From: SH-MAG3 sp035461245
GTDB taxonomy: Bacteria > Gemmatimonadota > Gemmatimonadetes > Longimicrobiales > RSA9
DNA length: 64,000 bases
Assembly: GCA_035461245.1 (NCBI GenBank)
Contig: DATHVP010000025.1
Coordinates: 1-64,000, forward strand
Reading direction: 5' to 3'
Below the pieces are notes generated by a model that was not told the DNA's origin, searched no databases, and saw nothing but the letters and a program-made list of their open reading frames with translations. Shown here piece after piece: positions 50,927 through 60,698 of this stretch (its first letter is position 1; each line of letters starts with the position of its first letter). A program made the position numbers and the translations under genes.

Positions 50927-52255
50927 ATGAACCGAACCACCATCGCGGGGTGGACGGCCGCCCTGGCCCTGGTCACCGCTTCCCCGGCCCTGCACGCCCA
51001 GGCACCGGCCACCATCGACCCACGGATCGCCGAACTCCTGGACGCCGTCTCCGAGGACCGGCTGAGGGCAAACGTCGAGGGGCTGGCCAGCTTCCAGACG
51101 CGCAGCACGCTCTCATCGGTGGACCGGCCGGACTTCGGCATTGGCGCCGCGCGCCAGTGGATCCTGGATGAAATGCGGAACTACAGCCCGCGCCTGCAGG
51201 TCAGCTTCGACACGTATGTGGCGCCGGCAGGCGGGCGCATCCCCGAGCCCACGGAGCTGCGCAACGTCATGGCCGTCCTGCCCGGCCGCAGCGACCGACG
51301 CATCTACGTCAGCGGCCACTACGACACGGTGGCCCGGGCGGAGGAGCAGCTTACCAGCGGCAATCGCTTCGACAATCCGGCCCCCGGCGCCAACGACGAC
51401 GGCAGCGGCACTGCGCTGACCATGGAACTGGCGCGGGTCTTCGCCCAGAGCGGCATCGAGTTCGACGCGACACTGGTCTTCATCGCCCTCGCCGGCGAGG
51501 AGCAGGGCCTGGTAGGCGCCGCGCTGCACGCGCAGCAGGCCCGGGAGAACGACGTCCGGATAGACGCCGTCTTCAACAACGACATCGTCGGCAACATCCA
51601 TGGCGGCAACGGCGCCGTGGACGGCTGGACGATACGCGTCTTTTCGGAGGGTCCGGAAGACTCATATTCACGCCAGCTTGCCCGCTTCATCCGGCGGACG
51701 GGCGCACTGTACATGCCCAGCCACAGGGTGCGGCTCATCGCCCGGGAGGACCGGTTCGGCCGGGGCGGCGACCATACGCCGTTCCACCAGCTCGGCTTCG
51801 CCGCCGTGCGGTTCACCGAGTCTAAGGAGAACTATGACCGGCAGCACACGGTGCGGGACACGCCGGACGGCGTCCACGCGCCGTATCTGGCCCGCAATGC
51901 CCGGGTGAATGCCGCCGGCGTGGCGACGCTGGCGCTGGCGCCGCCGGCGCCGGTCGTCATGGCAGGCGGCAGCAACCCCATGCTGACCCGGCAGCCGTCG
52001 GGTTACGACGCGCGCCTGCGCTGGGAGGCCTCGCCCGGCGCCGCCGGCTACCGCATCTTCTGGCGTGAGGCGTGGGGCGTGGACTGGGAGCATGAACTGT
52101 ATGTGGGCGATGTCACCGAGTTCGTGCTGCGCGACATTTCCATCGACGACTACATCTTTGGCGTGGCCGCCGTGGGTCCCAACGGCCACGAGAGCCTGGT
52201 TAGCGCCTACGTGCGGCCGCCCAGGGCGCCAGTCCGCATTGAGCCGGTTCGCTGA
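50927..52255 (+). CDS. M28-family secreted metallopeptidase
   Basis: The product is 442 aa from ATG at 50927. Signal peptide: AALALVTASPALHAQ. The M28 zinc site is complete: SGHYDT (H, D), GANDDGSGTA (bridging D), GEEQGL (catalytic and ligand Glu), FNNDIVGN (D) and FHQLGF (H). A C-terminal fibronectin-III-like domain (about 350-440) follows, with LRWEASPGAAGYRIFWREA. It should be an aminopeptidase in the periplasm or outside. It is followed by the permease gene 50 nt downstream. Confidence 0.94.
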   Translation: MNRTTIAGWTAALALVTASPALHAQAPATIDPRIAELLDAVSEDRLRANVEGLASFQTRSTLSSVDRPDFGIGAARQWILDEMRNYSPRLQVSFDTYVAPAGGRIPEPTELRNVMAVLPGRSDRRIYVSGHYDTVARAEEQLTSGNRFDNPAPGANDDGSGTALTMELARVFAQSGIEFDATLVFIALAGEEQGLVGAALHAQQARENDVRIDAVFNNDIVGNIHGGNGAVDGWTIRVFSEGPEDSYSRQLARFIRRTGALYMPSHRVRLIAREDRFGRGGDHTPFHQLGFAAVRFTESKENYDRQHTVRDTPDGVHAPYLARNARVNAAGVATLALAPPAPVVMAGGSNPMLTRQPSGYDARLRWEASPGAAGYRIFWREAWGVDWEHELYVGDVTEFVLRDISIDDYIFGVAAVGPNGHESLVSAYVRPPRAPVRIEPVR

Positions 52256-52305
52256 ACCGGCTTGCCGGCCGATCTCATGAGTGGTGAGACGCGAGGAGGC
52301 CTGAC

Positions 52306-53490
52306 GTGCCGATGACGGTGCTGGAGCGACGGATCTTCACGGGCCTCGTCGCCATCACCACGGCAGCGTTCCTGTGGATGGTGCGGGGCTTCCTCGTGCC
52401 CATCTTCTGGGCCGCCGTCTTCGCCGTGCTTTTCCAGCCCGCCTACCAGCGGGCGTGCCGTGAGTTGAAGGGCCGGAAGAGCGCGGCTGCGGGAGCGGCG
52501 ACGCTGGTGGTCATCGTCGCAGTGCTCATCCCCGCGGCACTGCTGCTGGCAGCGCTGGCACAGCAGGCACTGTCCCTCTACAACCGGGCCGCGACGGGTG
52601 ACATCAACCTCATGGCGCCCGTGGACTGGGTGGAAGGACAGATCCCGGCGCTGGCCGACCTGCTGGCCCGGTACGGCATCAGTCTCGAGCAGATCCGTGC
52701 GTCCGGCGAGACGGCAGCCGTGTTCGCGACCCAGTGGATCGCCACGCGGGCGCTGAGCTGGGGCCAGAACGCTGTCCTGGCCACCATCTTCTTCGGCCTG
52801 ATGCTGTACTTCCTGTTCTTCTTCTTCCGGGACGGCGAGCGCATCGTGGACGGGATTGCCCGGGCGCTGCCGCTGGGCCAGGACCGGGAGCGACGGCTCA
52901 TCAGCAAGTTCGCGGAGGTCTCCCGTGCCACGGTGAAGGGCACCCTCGTCGTCGCTGCCGTGCAGGGCGCGCTCGGTGGAATCATGTTCGCCGTCGTCGG
53001 CATCGAGGCGGCCATCTTCTGGGGAGTGGTGATGGGCGTACTGTCGCTGCTGCCGGCCATCGGGCCCGCCCTCGTCTGGATCCCCGCCGCCGCCATCCTC
53101 ATTGCCCTCGGCCAGTTCTGGCAGGCGCTTGTCGTCGTCATTGGCGGCACGCTTGTCATCGGCCTCGTGGACAACCTGCTGCGGCCACTGCTGGTCGGCC
53201 GCGCCACGCAGATGCCGGACTACCTCGTGCTGCTGGCTACCCTGGGCGGCCTATCAGCCTTTGGTCTGGCCGGTTTTGTCGCCGGCCCCGTCATCGCCGC
53301 GCTGTTCCTGGTGATGTGGGAGATGTTCGTCGCGGAGTACGCGCCCGTCATCGCGGCTGACGCAGCCCCCGGCCACGCCAGCGACGCAGTGCCGGCGTGG
53401 CCCCCGTCCGATCCGATGCCCACATCGCCCAACTCCGACCCGACACGCCGTTCCCATCCCGGCGACGACGGCGGTATGGGGAACAGTTGA
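52306..53490 (+). CDS. AI-2E family permease (YdiK/PerM-like)
   Basis: The product is 394 aa. GTG at 52306 is preferred because AGGAGG is 6 nt upstream; ATG at 52312 is the alternative. About eight helices are seen, with the AI-2E family segments GFLVPIFWAAVFAVLFQPAY, FFFFRDGERIVDGIARALPL, GTLVVAAVQGALGGIMFAVV, and LPAIGPALVWIPAA. Members export small molecules or ions; real substrates are mostly unknown. The C-terminal 45 residues are Pro/Ser/Asp-rich and unordered. It converges with the beta-barrel gene. Confidence 0.92.
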   Translation: MPMTVLERRIFTGLVAITTAAFLWMVRGFLVPIFWAAVFAVLFQPAYQRACRELKGRKSAAAGAATLVVIVAVLIPAALLLAALAQQALSLYNRAATGDINLMAPVDWVEGQIPALADLLARYGISLEQIRASGETAAVFATQWIATRALSWGQNAVLATIFFGLMLYFLFFFFRDGERIVDGIARALPLGQDRERRLISKFAEVSRATVKGTLVVAAVQGALGGIMFAVVGIEAAIFWGVVMGVLSLLPAIGPALVWIPAAAILIALGQFWQALVVVIGGTLVIGLVDNLLRPLLVGRATQMPDYLVLLATLGGLSAFGLAGFVAGPVIAALFLVMWEMFVAEYAPVIAADAAPGHASDAVPAWPPSDPMPTSPNSDPTRRSHPGDDGGMGNS

Positions 53491-53555
53491 CAGTGAGTCA
53501 AGGAGACGGGCGCACGCTGGAGAGGCCCATCCCCATGACTCACTCCACCCGTGTG

Positions 53556-54161
53556 TCAGCGCGCTGCTGTCAGCAGCGGCCTCCTGCCGAACGCCATGAC
53601 AACTCCGATGTCCACCGCCACGTAGGACAGCGTCACGGGCACAGTCTGTGACCCGGACGTCAGGTCCGCGGACAGGGTGCGATAGCGAACGCCGGGGGTA
53701 AGGACGAACCGCTCGCCCATCTGGACCAGGAACCCGCCACCCGCCTCCCAACCGAGTTCGTGGCCACTGTCAGCAGCGAAGCTGCCTTCCCGCTCCTCCA
53801 GTTCGATGTGCTGGTACAGCCCACCCGCCCGAATCCACCCCCCGAAGCGGTCGAACATCGGGTGCTGGAACTGCCCACCGAAAACATAACCGGTGGTTTC
53901 CACGTCATACTGCCCGCCCAGGAACGGCGTATCCGTCCGCAGCTGGTTCCAGCCCCAGCCGCCGTAGACCTTCAGGTGCGGCATGAGCAGTACACCAACG
54001 CTGCCCTCGAACCCGCCGCCAGTCTTCAGCGAGGATGGCCCGAAATCTTCCGTGGGAAATGAGGCCCCGCCGCGGATCTCCAGCTCCACCGCGGTCTGCG
54101 CGTGCACGCCTGCCGCCGTGCCAAAGACGAGCAGCGTCGCGACTGTCATGAGTCGACGCAT
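53556..54161 (-). CDS. Outer-membrane beta-barrel-like protein
   Basis: The product is 201 aa from ATG at 54161, with AGGAGG upstream. Signal peptide: MTVATLLVFGTAAGVHAQ. The mature part is rich in alternating strands: ELEIRGGASFPT, HLKVYGGWGWNQL, YVFGGQFQHPM, GWEAGGGFLVQMG, LTPGVRYRTLSADL and SYVAVDIGVVMAFG, as in 8-stranded OmpW/OprF-like barrels. Position is between the permease and the glycan cluster, with no coupling to either. Confidence 0.87.
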   Translation of the reverse strand: MRRLMTVATLLVFGTAAGVHAQTAVELEIRGGASFPTEDFGPSSLKTGGGFEGSVGVLLMPHLKVYGGWGWNQLRTDTPFLGGQYDVETTGYVFGGQFQHPMFDRFGGWIRAGGLYQHIELEEREGSFAADSGHELGWEAGGGFLVQMGERFVLTPGVRYRTLSADLTSGSQTVPVTLSYVAVDIGVVMAFGRRPLLTAAR

Positions 54162-54280
54162 CGATCCCTCCTTGCATGCCTGTGCAACGGCACTGTACCG
54201 CTGCACCTCCGATGTTCGCGTCGCGACCTCCGGGGGGCTGTAGGGAGAATCTGGAAATGTTGTAGAGGGGTGCCGCCCTG

Positions 54281-55117
54281 TCAGTCCGGCGCCACCATGA
54301 ACGCCAGAGAGCCGCCGGGCACGGAGTAGATGGCGCGGCCATCCCGCTGCATCTCCAGCAGCCACCGGCTCACGCCATTCACGCCTGCGCGGCCGAAGTC
54401 GTGCCATGCGATGACGCCGCCGGGACGGACGCACTTCAGTGCACGCTCTGTGTCCGACCGCACGTAGTCGTAGGAATGGGCGCCGTCAATGAAGAACAGG
54501 TCGATGCTGTCGTGATAAGGCGAGAAGTCGAAGGTGGCGCTGTCACCGTAGAGCGGCCGGATCCGCGACTCCACGGGCAACCCCTCGAAGCAGCGGCGCT
54601 GCGCCGCCAGGGACGCATCCACATGCATGGCGTCCATGATGGTCGTCGGCAGACTCGGCTGGGCACCCCCGCCACGGGGCAGGTCGAGGGTGAAGATGAT
54701 GGCATCGTCCGGCGAGTTCAGGGCGAAATGAAGCGCCGTATATCCGTGCAGCGTGCCGATCTCGAAGACGCGTGCGGGCCTCAGGATCCGGCAGATCATG
54801 CACAGGCTCACGATGTCCGTGAGGTACGACGCCGTCGGCCCGAACCAGGTCTCGCCCTCCAGGTTGCCCAGCCGGATGTCCTGCTCGCCGCCGCCGCCCA
54901 GCACCTCGTGCACTGGTCTCTGGGGCAGCCCGCGGCGATCGGCGTAGGTGCGGAACAGGAACCGGCTCTCGGCGATGTAGCCGGCCATGCGCCGGGGTTC
55001 GGTGGCCAGCGCCAGCGCCTGGAGGCTGCCGCCCGTCACCGCGTTCCGGGCGATGACCACCGCGGCGTGGACCGCCTGGGCGAGCGTACGGCCCCTCCGT
55101 TCATGCTGCTTCGCCAT
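54281..55117 (-). CDS. Class I SAM-dependent methyltransferase
   Basis: The product is 278 aa. The Rossmann motif is VFEIGTLHGYTALHFAL (motif I), with an acidic loop IIFTLDLPRGGG and post-motif segment SIDLFFIDGAHSYDYVRSD, GGVIAWHDFG. This is the CmcI/Methyltransf_24 pattern, often acting on sugars or small polymers. It is the last gene of a minus-strand run after the sugar transferase (48-nt gap). Likely decorates the glycan, by context only. Confidence 0.88.
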   Translation of the reverse strand: MAKQHERRGRTLAQAVHAAVVIARNAVTGGSLQALALATEPRRMAGYIAESRFLFRTYADRRGLPQRPVHEVLGGGGEQDIRLGNLEGETWFGPTASYLTDIVSLCMICRILRPARVFEIGTLHGYTALHFALNSPDDAIIFTLDLPRGGGAQPSLPTTIMDAMHVDASLAAQRRCFEGLPVESRIRPLYGDSATFDFSPYHDSIDLFFIDGAHSYDYVRSDTERALKCVRPGGVIAWHDFGRAGVNGVSRWLLEMQRDGRAIYSVPGGSLAFMVAPD

Positions 55118-55165
55118 CGTCCGTTGCTCCGCGTCCGTCGGGTATCCGCGCCAGGCCAGCCGCGG

Positions 55166-55990
55166 CTAGTAGGCGCCCCGCCCCCGGAATACGGCGGGCA
55201 GCGTCCGCGCCAGGATGGCCAGGTCCAGGCGGAGGCTCCAGTTCCGGATGTACTCCAGGTCCAGCCGCATCCACTCGTCGAAATCCCGGATCTCCGAGCG
55301 GCCGCTGACCTGCCAGATACAGGTGATGCCGGGCGTAACCGCCAGCTTGCCGCGCTGCCAGTCGGCGAAATGGACAAACTCGTGAGGCCCCGGCGGCCGC
55401 GGGCCCACCAGGCTCATGTCGCCCTTCAGCACACTCCAGAGCTGGGGCAACTCGTCGAGGCTGTACTTCCGCATCCAGCGACCGGCGCGGGTGACGCGCG
55501 GGTCGTTGCGCATCTTGAAGGCCGGCCCGGTCATCTCATTGTGGGCCAGGATCTCGCCCTTCAACTCGTCGGCATTCACCACCATCGTCCGGAACTTCCA
55601 GCCGCGGAACGGTCGGGCATGCCGACCCAGAACCCGCCACTCGTAGAAGATCGGGCCCGGCGACGACAGCTTGACCACCAGCGCCAGTACGATGAACAGC
55701 GGCGCCAGCAGGACGAGGCCGGCAACCGCCAGCACGATGTCCAGCCCCCGCTTCACCGCCCGGCCAAGGGTCCAGCCCCAGCCACCGGCGTGGGCGGGCA
55801 GAAACGCGTCCCAGGGCGTGGACGACCGGGCCTCGAGCACGGCGGCCGGCACCGGAAAAGGCAGGTCCGCCGCGGGCGTCGCCGGTAGGGCGGCCGGTAC
55901 GGTATGCAGGCTGACCGCCGCCGGTTGGCCGTCCAGTTCGTCGGCGGTAAATGCGCGCATGGCGTTACCTGTCCGCACTCCCATCCTCAT
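55166..55990 (-). CDS. Polyprenyl-phosphate sugar-1-phosphate transferase
   Basis: The product is 274 aa (264 from the internal ATG at 55960, which would remove a 26-nt overlap with the SIS gene). A membrane helix (LDIVLAVAGLVLLAPLFIVLALV) precedes the transferase domain: KLSSPGPIFYEWRVLGRHARPFRGWKFRTMV, SLDELPQLW (Asp-Glu catalytic pair), GDMSLVGPRPP and TPGITCIWQVSGRSEI. It moves sugar-1-phosphate onto undecaprenyl phosphate to start glycan assembly. The enzyme is of the short PglC/WbaP-core type, lacking the large N-terminal membrane part. Confidence 0.94.
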   Translation of the reverse strand: MRMGVRTGNAMRAFTADELDGQPAAVSLHTVPAALPATPAADLPFPVPAAVLEARSSTPWDAFLPAHAGGWGWTLGRAVKRGLDIVLAVAGLVLLAPLFIVLALVVKLSSPGPIFYEWRVLGRHARPFRGWKFRTMVVNADELKGEILAHNEMTGPAFKMRNDPRVTRAGRWMRKYSLDELPQLWSVLKGDMSLVGPRPPGPHEFVHFADWQRGKLAVTPGITCIWQVSGRSEIRDFDEWMRLDLEYIRNWSLRLDLAILARTLPAVFRGRGAY

Positions 55991-56600
55991 TGCTGGTCCG
56001 TGTCTCAGTCAGCGATTCCCACTTCATGGCCGACTGCCGCAGCCGCGGGTGTGACACCGCCAGATGCCAGATAAGTGCCTGAAAGGATTCGGTGTGCGGT
56101 GTGACCGTGGATTCGCTGGCTACCGGAACCACTACGCAGTGGTCAGCGACCCGGGCCGTGTGACCACCGTCCCGACCTACGACCCCGAAAATTGTAGCCC
56201 CTTTTTCCCGCGCCAGGTCCAGCGCGCGCACCAGGTTGGCGCTCACCCCTCGCTCAGCGTCGCCGCCGCCCACCGAGAAGACCAGGACCCCGTCCCCGTC
56301 GTTCAGCCGGCTGCCGGCCAGGTATGCCGCCAGCGACGTGTCCCAGCCGTCATCGTTGACCCGCGCGGTCAACTCGGCAACGTTGTCCGTGGGCGCGTAC
56401 GCCTCGATCCCGGCGATCTTGCGGAAGTCACACACGGCGTGGGACGCATGGCCGGCGCCGCCCCCAACACCGATGACGAAGAGTCGGCCACCTCGCTCCC
56501 GGAGCCGGACCAGCCCGTCCACCATGGCCTCGATCTCCGCTTCAGGCAGCTGGCCGATAATGGACGTGGCTTCGCTCAGGTATTCAGACGTGTAGGACAT
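55965..56600 (-). CDS. SIS-domain phosphosugar isomerase
   Basis: The product is 211 aa. The SIS fold shows FVIGVGGGAGHASHAVCDF (sugar-phosphate binding), VLVFSVGGGD and ATIFGVVGRDGG. It resembles GmhA-type isomerases and related D-sedoheptulose-7-phosphate enzymes, and probably makes a precursor for the glycan. AGGAG precedes the ATG. It overlaps the sugar transferase gene and is divergent from the export gene. Confidence 0.9.
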   Translation of the reverse strand: MSYTSEYLSEATSIIGQLPEAEIEAMVDGLVRLRERGGRLFVIGVGGGAGHASHAVCDFRKIAGIEAYAPTDNVAELTARVNDDGWDTSLAAYLAGSRLNDGDGVLVFSVGGGDAERGVSANLVRALDLAREKGATIFGVVGRDGGHTARVADHCVVVPVASESTVTPHTESFQALIWHLAVSHPRLRQSAMKWESLTETRTSNEDGSADR

Positions 56601-56719
56601 GCGCTCCTGTATTGTTGACAGCCCCCCATGCTATCCCTGCGCGTGTGGCACCGTCAAGGCGACGCTTTTGCATACTGTGCCGGGGGCGCTTGTTCACACC
56701 GGCGGTGGCCCTTAAGTTG

Positions 56720-56725
56720 TAATAT
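56720..56725 (+). promoter_or_regulatory. -10-like TAATAT before polysaccharide export gene
   Basis: TAATAT ends 7 nt before the ATG at 56733. No Shine-Dalgarno sequence is visible before either candidate start. The sequence is also notably AT-rich for this window, consistent with a promoter and possibly a leaderless mRNA. Confidence 0.45.
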
Positions 56726-56732
56726 TCATTAC

Positions 56733-59189
56733 ATGTTACCCTTCCTCGCCTCCGAACGTATGTCTGTGCTTCAGCGATGGCTGACCCTGGTGGCCGGTGC
56801 GACCCTGCTCGCGTCGTACGCCCCGGACCTGGCGGCACAGCGTCCGGACCTTTCGGCGATTCCCACGGATCCGCGCCTGCTGCAGCGTGGCATGTCCAAC
56901 GAAGACGTGCTGGCGCAGCTGCGGGCGTCAGGCCTGACCCGGCAGCAGGTCCGCGCTGAACTCATTCGCCGGGGCTTTGACGGTTCCCTGGCGGATCCGT
57001 ACTTCGACGTGCTGGAACGTGAAGGCGGTGGCCGGGGCAGTTCCGCGATGATGAGCGCCCTCGCCGGCGCCGGCCTCACTGCCGGCAGCGGCGGTCTGGA
57101 CGATATGGACCTGCTGGGTGGCGGCGGGATACCGGACCTGGAAGCGCTGTTCCTGCTCACGGAGGAGGACCGGCTGGCGCCGGGTGAGCTGCCGGTCTTC
57201 GGCATGTCCTTCTTCCGTCGGGTCGGCGTGATGGACACGCCCGCCTACGGCCCGGTGGAGCCGGATTACCGGCTGGGCCCGGGCGACGAGGTGACCATCA
57301 TCCTGACGGGCGCGGTGCAGGACGCGTACGCGCTGCGCATCACCCGGGAAGGCACGCTGGTGGTGCCGGACCTGGGCGAGCTGACGGTGAACGGCCTGAC
57401 GCTGGACGCACTGGAGCGCATGCTCCGGATCCGGGTGGATGACGTGTACGCGGCTGACCTCACACGCGTCAGCGTGTCGCTGGGCCGGGTCCGCGGGATC
57501 CAGGTCTTCGTGGTGGGCGACGTGGCGAGACCCGGTCCCTACCCGGTCAGCGGGCTGGCGACGGTGGTGGGCGCCCTCTACCGCGCTGGCGGCCCGTCCC
57601 GGACCGGCAGTTTCCGGGAGATCGAGGTGCGTCGAGGTGGCACCGTCGTCCACCGGGTGGACCTGTACGAGTACCTGCTGCACGGCAACAGCCAGGTGGA
57701 TGCGCGGCTGCAGAACGGCGACGTCGTGTTCGTGCCGCCGGCCACGCGACGCATCCGACTGGACGGCGCCGTCCGGCGGCCGGCCCTCTACGAGCTGCGG
57801 GATGGCGATGGCCTGCGCGGCGCACTCCAGTTCGCAGGCGGCCCCACCGCCGAGGCCGCCATGCGCCGCGTCAAGATCGAGCGCATCGTGCCGCCGTGGG
57901 AACAGACCAGCGGCATAGACCGGGTCGTGATTGACGTGGACGGCACGCGGCTGCTGGCCACGCAGGAACCGGACATCGCACTGCAGGACGGCGACCGGAT
58001 CTTCATTGACAGCGTGGGCGACGCGCAGCGCAACATGGTCGTTCTGGCTGGAGAAGTCCGGCGCCCTGGCGCGTACGGCTGGACGGCGGGCACGTCGCTG
58101 GCCGACGTGCTGGAGCGGGCGGCCGGCATGACGGAAGTGGCGTATGCGGCGCGGGCCCACATATTCCGGCTGGACCCGGCAACGGGCGAGCGCCGCCTGC
58201 TGAGCGCGACGCTGGAGAACGGCGGCGCCGCCGGCGTGATGCTGCAGGACCGTGACTCGGTGGTCATCTACAACCGCAACGACCTGATGGAGGAGCACTT
58301 CGTCACGGTGGGCGGCCAGGTCCGACAGCCCGGACGTTACCGCCTCTACGAAGGGGCCACGGTCAACGACATCATCCTGGCCGCCGGCGGTTTTGCCGAC
58401 GGCGCGCACCGGGCGGAGGCATACGTCGCGCGGCCGAACCAGGCGGCGGGCGGCATGGATGCCATCGCCGCGACGTACCGCATCCCCCTGGTCCGGGACA
58501 CGGCCGGTGGGCTCCCGAACGGGGCCATGGCCGCGGACGATTTCTCGCTGCGGCATGGCGACCGGGTGGAGGTCCGGCGGGCACCGGGTTTCGAGGTGCC
58601 GCGCACGGTGGTGGTGGACGGCGAGGTTCTGCTGCCGGGCGCGTACGTACTGGAGACGCGGGCCGACCGCGTGAGTGCGGTGCTGGGCGCCGTGGGCGGG
58701 TTCACCGACGAGGCGTGGCCCGACGGCATGCACGTCATCCGGAACGGCCAGCCGCTGGCGGTGGACGTGACGGGTGCGCTGTCGGCGGCGGGATCCGCCG
58801 CCGACGTCGTGCTGCAGGACGGTGACACGCTCCGCGTGCCGCGCTTCGACCCGACCATCCTGGTGGTGGGCGCGGTCATGCACGATTCGGTGCGCGTCAT
58901 GTACCGACCCGGGATGTCCCTGCATGATGCCATTCATGAGGCCGGCGGCTTTGCCCGGGGCGCGGACCGAGGCCGCGTGACAGTGGCCAACCGCAACGGT
59001 GTTCGTGAGACCGTGCAGACGCGGCGGCTGCTGCCGGACTATCACCCCCGGCCCACGCCCGGCAGCGTGGTTTTCGTGCCGGAACGAGTGCCCGGGGTCT
59101 CTGACGGGATCAACTGGACCACGTTCATGTCGCAGGTAATTGCGGCCGCAGGCGCCGCCGCAACGCTGCTCATTGCGCTGAACCAGTAG
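56733..59189 (+). CDS. Wza-like polysaccharide export protein with multiple SLBB domains
   Basis: The product is 818 aa from ATG at 56733, or 809 from ATG at 56760; both place a signal peptide ahead (LTLVAGATLLASYAPDLAAQ). A Poly_export domain (YRLGPGDEVTIILTG..., VVPDLGELTVNGLTLDALE) is followed by five or six SLBB domains recognisable by h-x-G-x-V-x-x-P-G-x-Y: VFVVGDVARPGPY, VVLAGEVRRPGAYG, VTVGGQVRQPGRY, VVVDGEVLLPGAY. The C terminus has a single hydrophobic helix (VIAAAGAAATLLIAL). It should form the outer-membrane/periplasmic export channel of the polysaccharide. It is divergent from the SIS gene. Confidence 0.94.
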   Translation: MLPFLASERMSVLQRWLTLVAGATLLASYAPDLAAQRPDLSAIPTDPRLLQRGMSNEDVLAQLRASGLTRQQVRAELIRRGFDGSLADPYFDVLEREGGGRGSSAMMSALAGAGLTAGSGGLDDMDLLGGGGIPDLEALFLLTEEDRLAPGELPVFGMSFFRRVGVMDTPAYGPVEPDYRLGPGDEVTIILTGAVQDAYALRITREGTLVVPDLGELTVNGLTLDALERMLRIRVDDVYAADLTRVSVSLGRVRGIQVFVVGDVARPGPYPVSGLATVVGALYRAGGPSRTGSFREIEVRRGGTVVHRVDLYEYLLHGNSQVDARLQNGDVVFVPPATRRIRLDGAVRRPALYELRDGDGLRGALQFAGGPTAEAAMRRVKIERIVPPWEQTSGIDRVVIDVDGTRLLATQEPDIALQDGDRIFIDSVGDAQRNMVVLAGEVRRPGAYGWTAGTSLADVLERAAGMTEVAYAARAHIFRLDPATGERRLLSATLENGGAAGVMLQDRDSVVIYNRNDLMEEHFVTVGGQVRQPGRYRLYEGATVNDIILAAGGFADGAHRAEAYVARPNQAAGGMDAIAATYRIPLVRDTAGGLPNGAMAADDFSLRHGDRVEVRRAPGFEVPRTVVVDGEVLLPGAYVLETRADRVSAVLGAVGGFTDEAWPDGMHVIRNGQPLAVDVTGALSAAGSAADVVLQDGDTLRVPRFDPTILVVGAVMHDSVRVMYRPGMSLHDAIHEAGGFARGADRGRVTVANRNGVRETVQTRRLLPDYHPRPTPGSVVFVPERVPGVSDGINWTTFMSQVIAAAGAAATLLIALNQ

Positions 59190-59252
59190 CGGGCCGATGA
59201 GGCGCCTCAGCCCATCCGCCCCCGGTGGGCCAGCCGCCTGCGAGGGCGCCGC

Positions 59253-60698
59253 GTGAGCGGCCAGACGGTGGAGGGCGCACTGCCCTCCGCCCGCCGGTAC
59301 TACCCGCCGTCGTGGCTCGGCTGGGCTGCGGCCACCGGCGCCGCCGGCATCGCCGCCGCCTGGGGCGCCGCCCCGTTCGTCATCCTCGCGCTGATCCTGG
59401 CAGTGGCCACCGCGACGGGTGTGCTGCACAGCCCCCTGGTTTTCCTCTGCCTCATCACCGCGGTGTCCGGCCTCGGTCTGGGCTGGACGGATGCCGCCGC
59501 ACTGAGCCTGGGCGGCGTCAGCATCAACGTGAACGGACTGCAGTGGGCGCTGATCATGGCCGCAGCCGCCGTGATCCTCGTCCGGCAGGGTGCCGCGACG
59601 GTGCCGTACCCACTGCGGGGCTGGCTGGCGCTGACGGCGCTGGCGGGGGCCGGCATCCTGTGGGCGCCGGACCGGTTCGAGGCCATGAAGCAGTTCCTGC
59701 TCTACCTGGGCCCGGTGCTCACCGGCGCGGTGGCGTACTCCGTAGCGGACCGGCGGGGAATGGCGGCGTTGCAGGCCGCGCTGTACGCCGGCGCAGCGCT
59801 GGCCATCGGGCTGGGCGTGGTCATGACGCTGGGCGGAGACCTGCTGGGCGGACCGCTGGACCCGGACGGGCGGCCCATGCACCGGGCGCTGGGCACGTTC
59901 CTGCTCCCCGTCACTGCACTGGCCATGGCTCGCATGCGCTTCGGCGACGGGCGCCAGGTGCTGCTCCTGGTGGTGATCCTGCTCGCCGTCGTGGCCTCCG
60001 AGTCCCGCACCACGCTGGCCGCCATGGCGCTCCTCGGGGGACTGGTGGCGCTCGGCTCAGGCTGGCGCGTCCGGGCTGCTGTCGTCGCCACTGCCGTGCT
60101 CGGCACTGCTGTCGTGCTGTCATACGAACCACTGCGCGAGCGGGTGTTCGCCGACTCGCGCACCGGCTTCACGGCGCAGGTCGGCCTGAGTGGGCGCGGC
60201 GAGTCCGCCGAACTGCAGGTGGGTGGTCTGCAGTTGTCGGGACGCGGCATGATCTGGATCCAGACCGCCTACCACGGCATGCGTGCGCCGTGGCTCGGGC
60301 ATGGGACGGGCTCATCCACGAAGTTTGTCGCCGAGCGCACACGCGGCGAGGCGCTGTTCCCCCACAACGAGTACCTCCGCGTCTTTCACGATTTCGGCGC
60401 AGTCGGCGTGGCTGCGCTGCTGGCGGCCTTTGGCATGGTCCTCATCTCCATGCGCCGGATCCGGCGACATGCCGCCAGCAGGGAAACGAGGGTACTGGCG
60501 TACGCGGCTTCATTGAGCTGGATCGGCTTCGCTTTCATCGCCGTTTTTGACAACCCCCTCGGCTACTTCGTCTTCTTCACCCACAACGTGTTCCTGCTCA
60601 CGGCCCTGGCGCTCCGCTCCGCCAGGATGGACGACACCACGGTACAAGCACGCGTCCTGGTGGGGCAGGCAACCGCGCCAACCGGACGCCCTGCGTGA
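59253..60698 (+). CDS. O-antigen ligase / polymerase family protein
   Basis: The product is 481 aa from GTG at 59253 (GAGGG upstream). About eleven membrane helices are seen. The Wzy_C-type signature is in the second half: a large periplasmic loop with GTGSSTKFVAERTRGEALFPHNEYLRVFHDFG, where H and N-E-Y-L-R are conserved. It either polymerises repeat units or ligates the finished polymer. It overlaps the flippase gene by 4 nt (GTGA). Confidence 0.92.
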   Translation: MSGQTVEGALPSARRYYPPSWLGWAAATGAAGIAAAWGAAPFVILALILAVATATGVLHSPLVFLCLITAVSGLGLGWTDAAALSLGGVSINVNGLQWALIMAAAAVILVRQGAATVPYPLRGWLALTALAGAGILWAPDRFEAMKQFLLYLGPVLTGAVAYSVADRRGMAALQAALYAGAALAIGLGVVMTLGGDLLGGPLDPDGRPMHRALGTFLLPVTALAMARMRFGDGRQVLLLVVILLAVVASESRTTLAAMALLGGLVALGSGWRVRAAVVATAVLGTAVVLSYEPLRERVFADSRTGFTAQVGLSGRGESAELQVGGLQLSGRGMIWIQTAYHGMRAPWLGHGTGSSTKFVAERTRGEALFPHNEYLRVFHDFGAVGVAALLAAFGMVLISMRRIRRHAASRETRVLAYAASLSWIGFAFIAVFDNPLGYFVFFTHNVFLLTALALRSARMDDTTVQARVLVGQATAPTGRPA

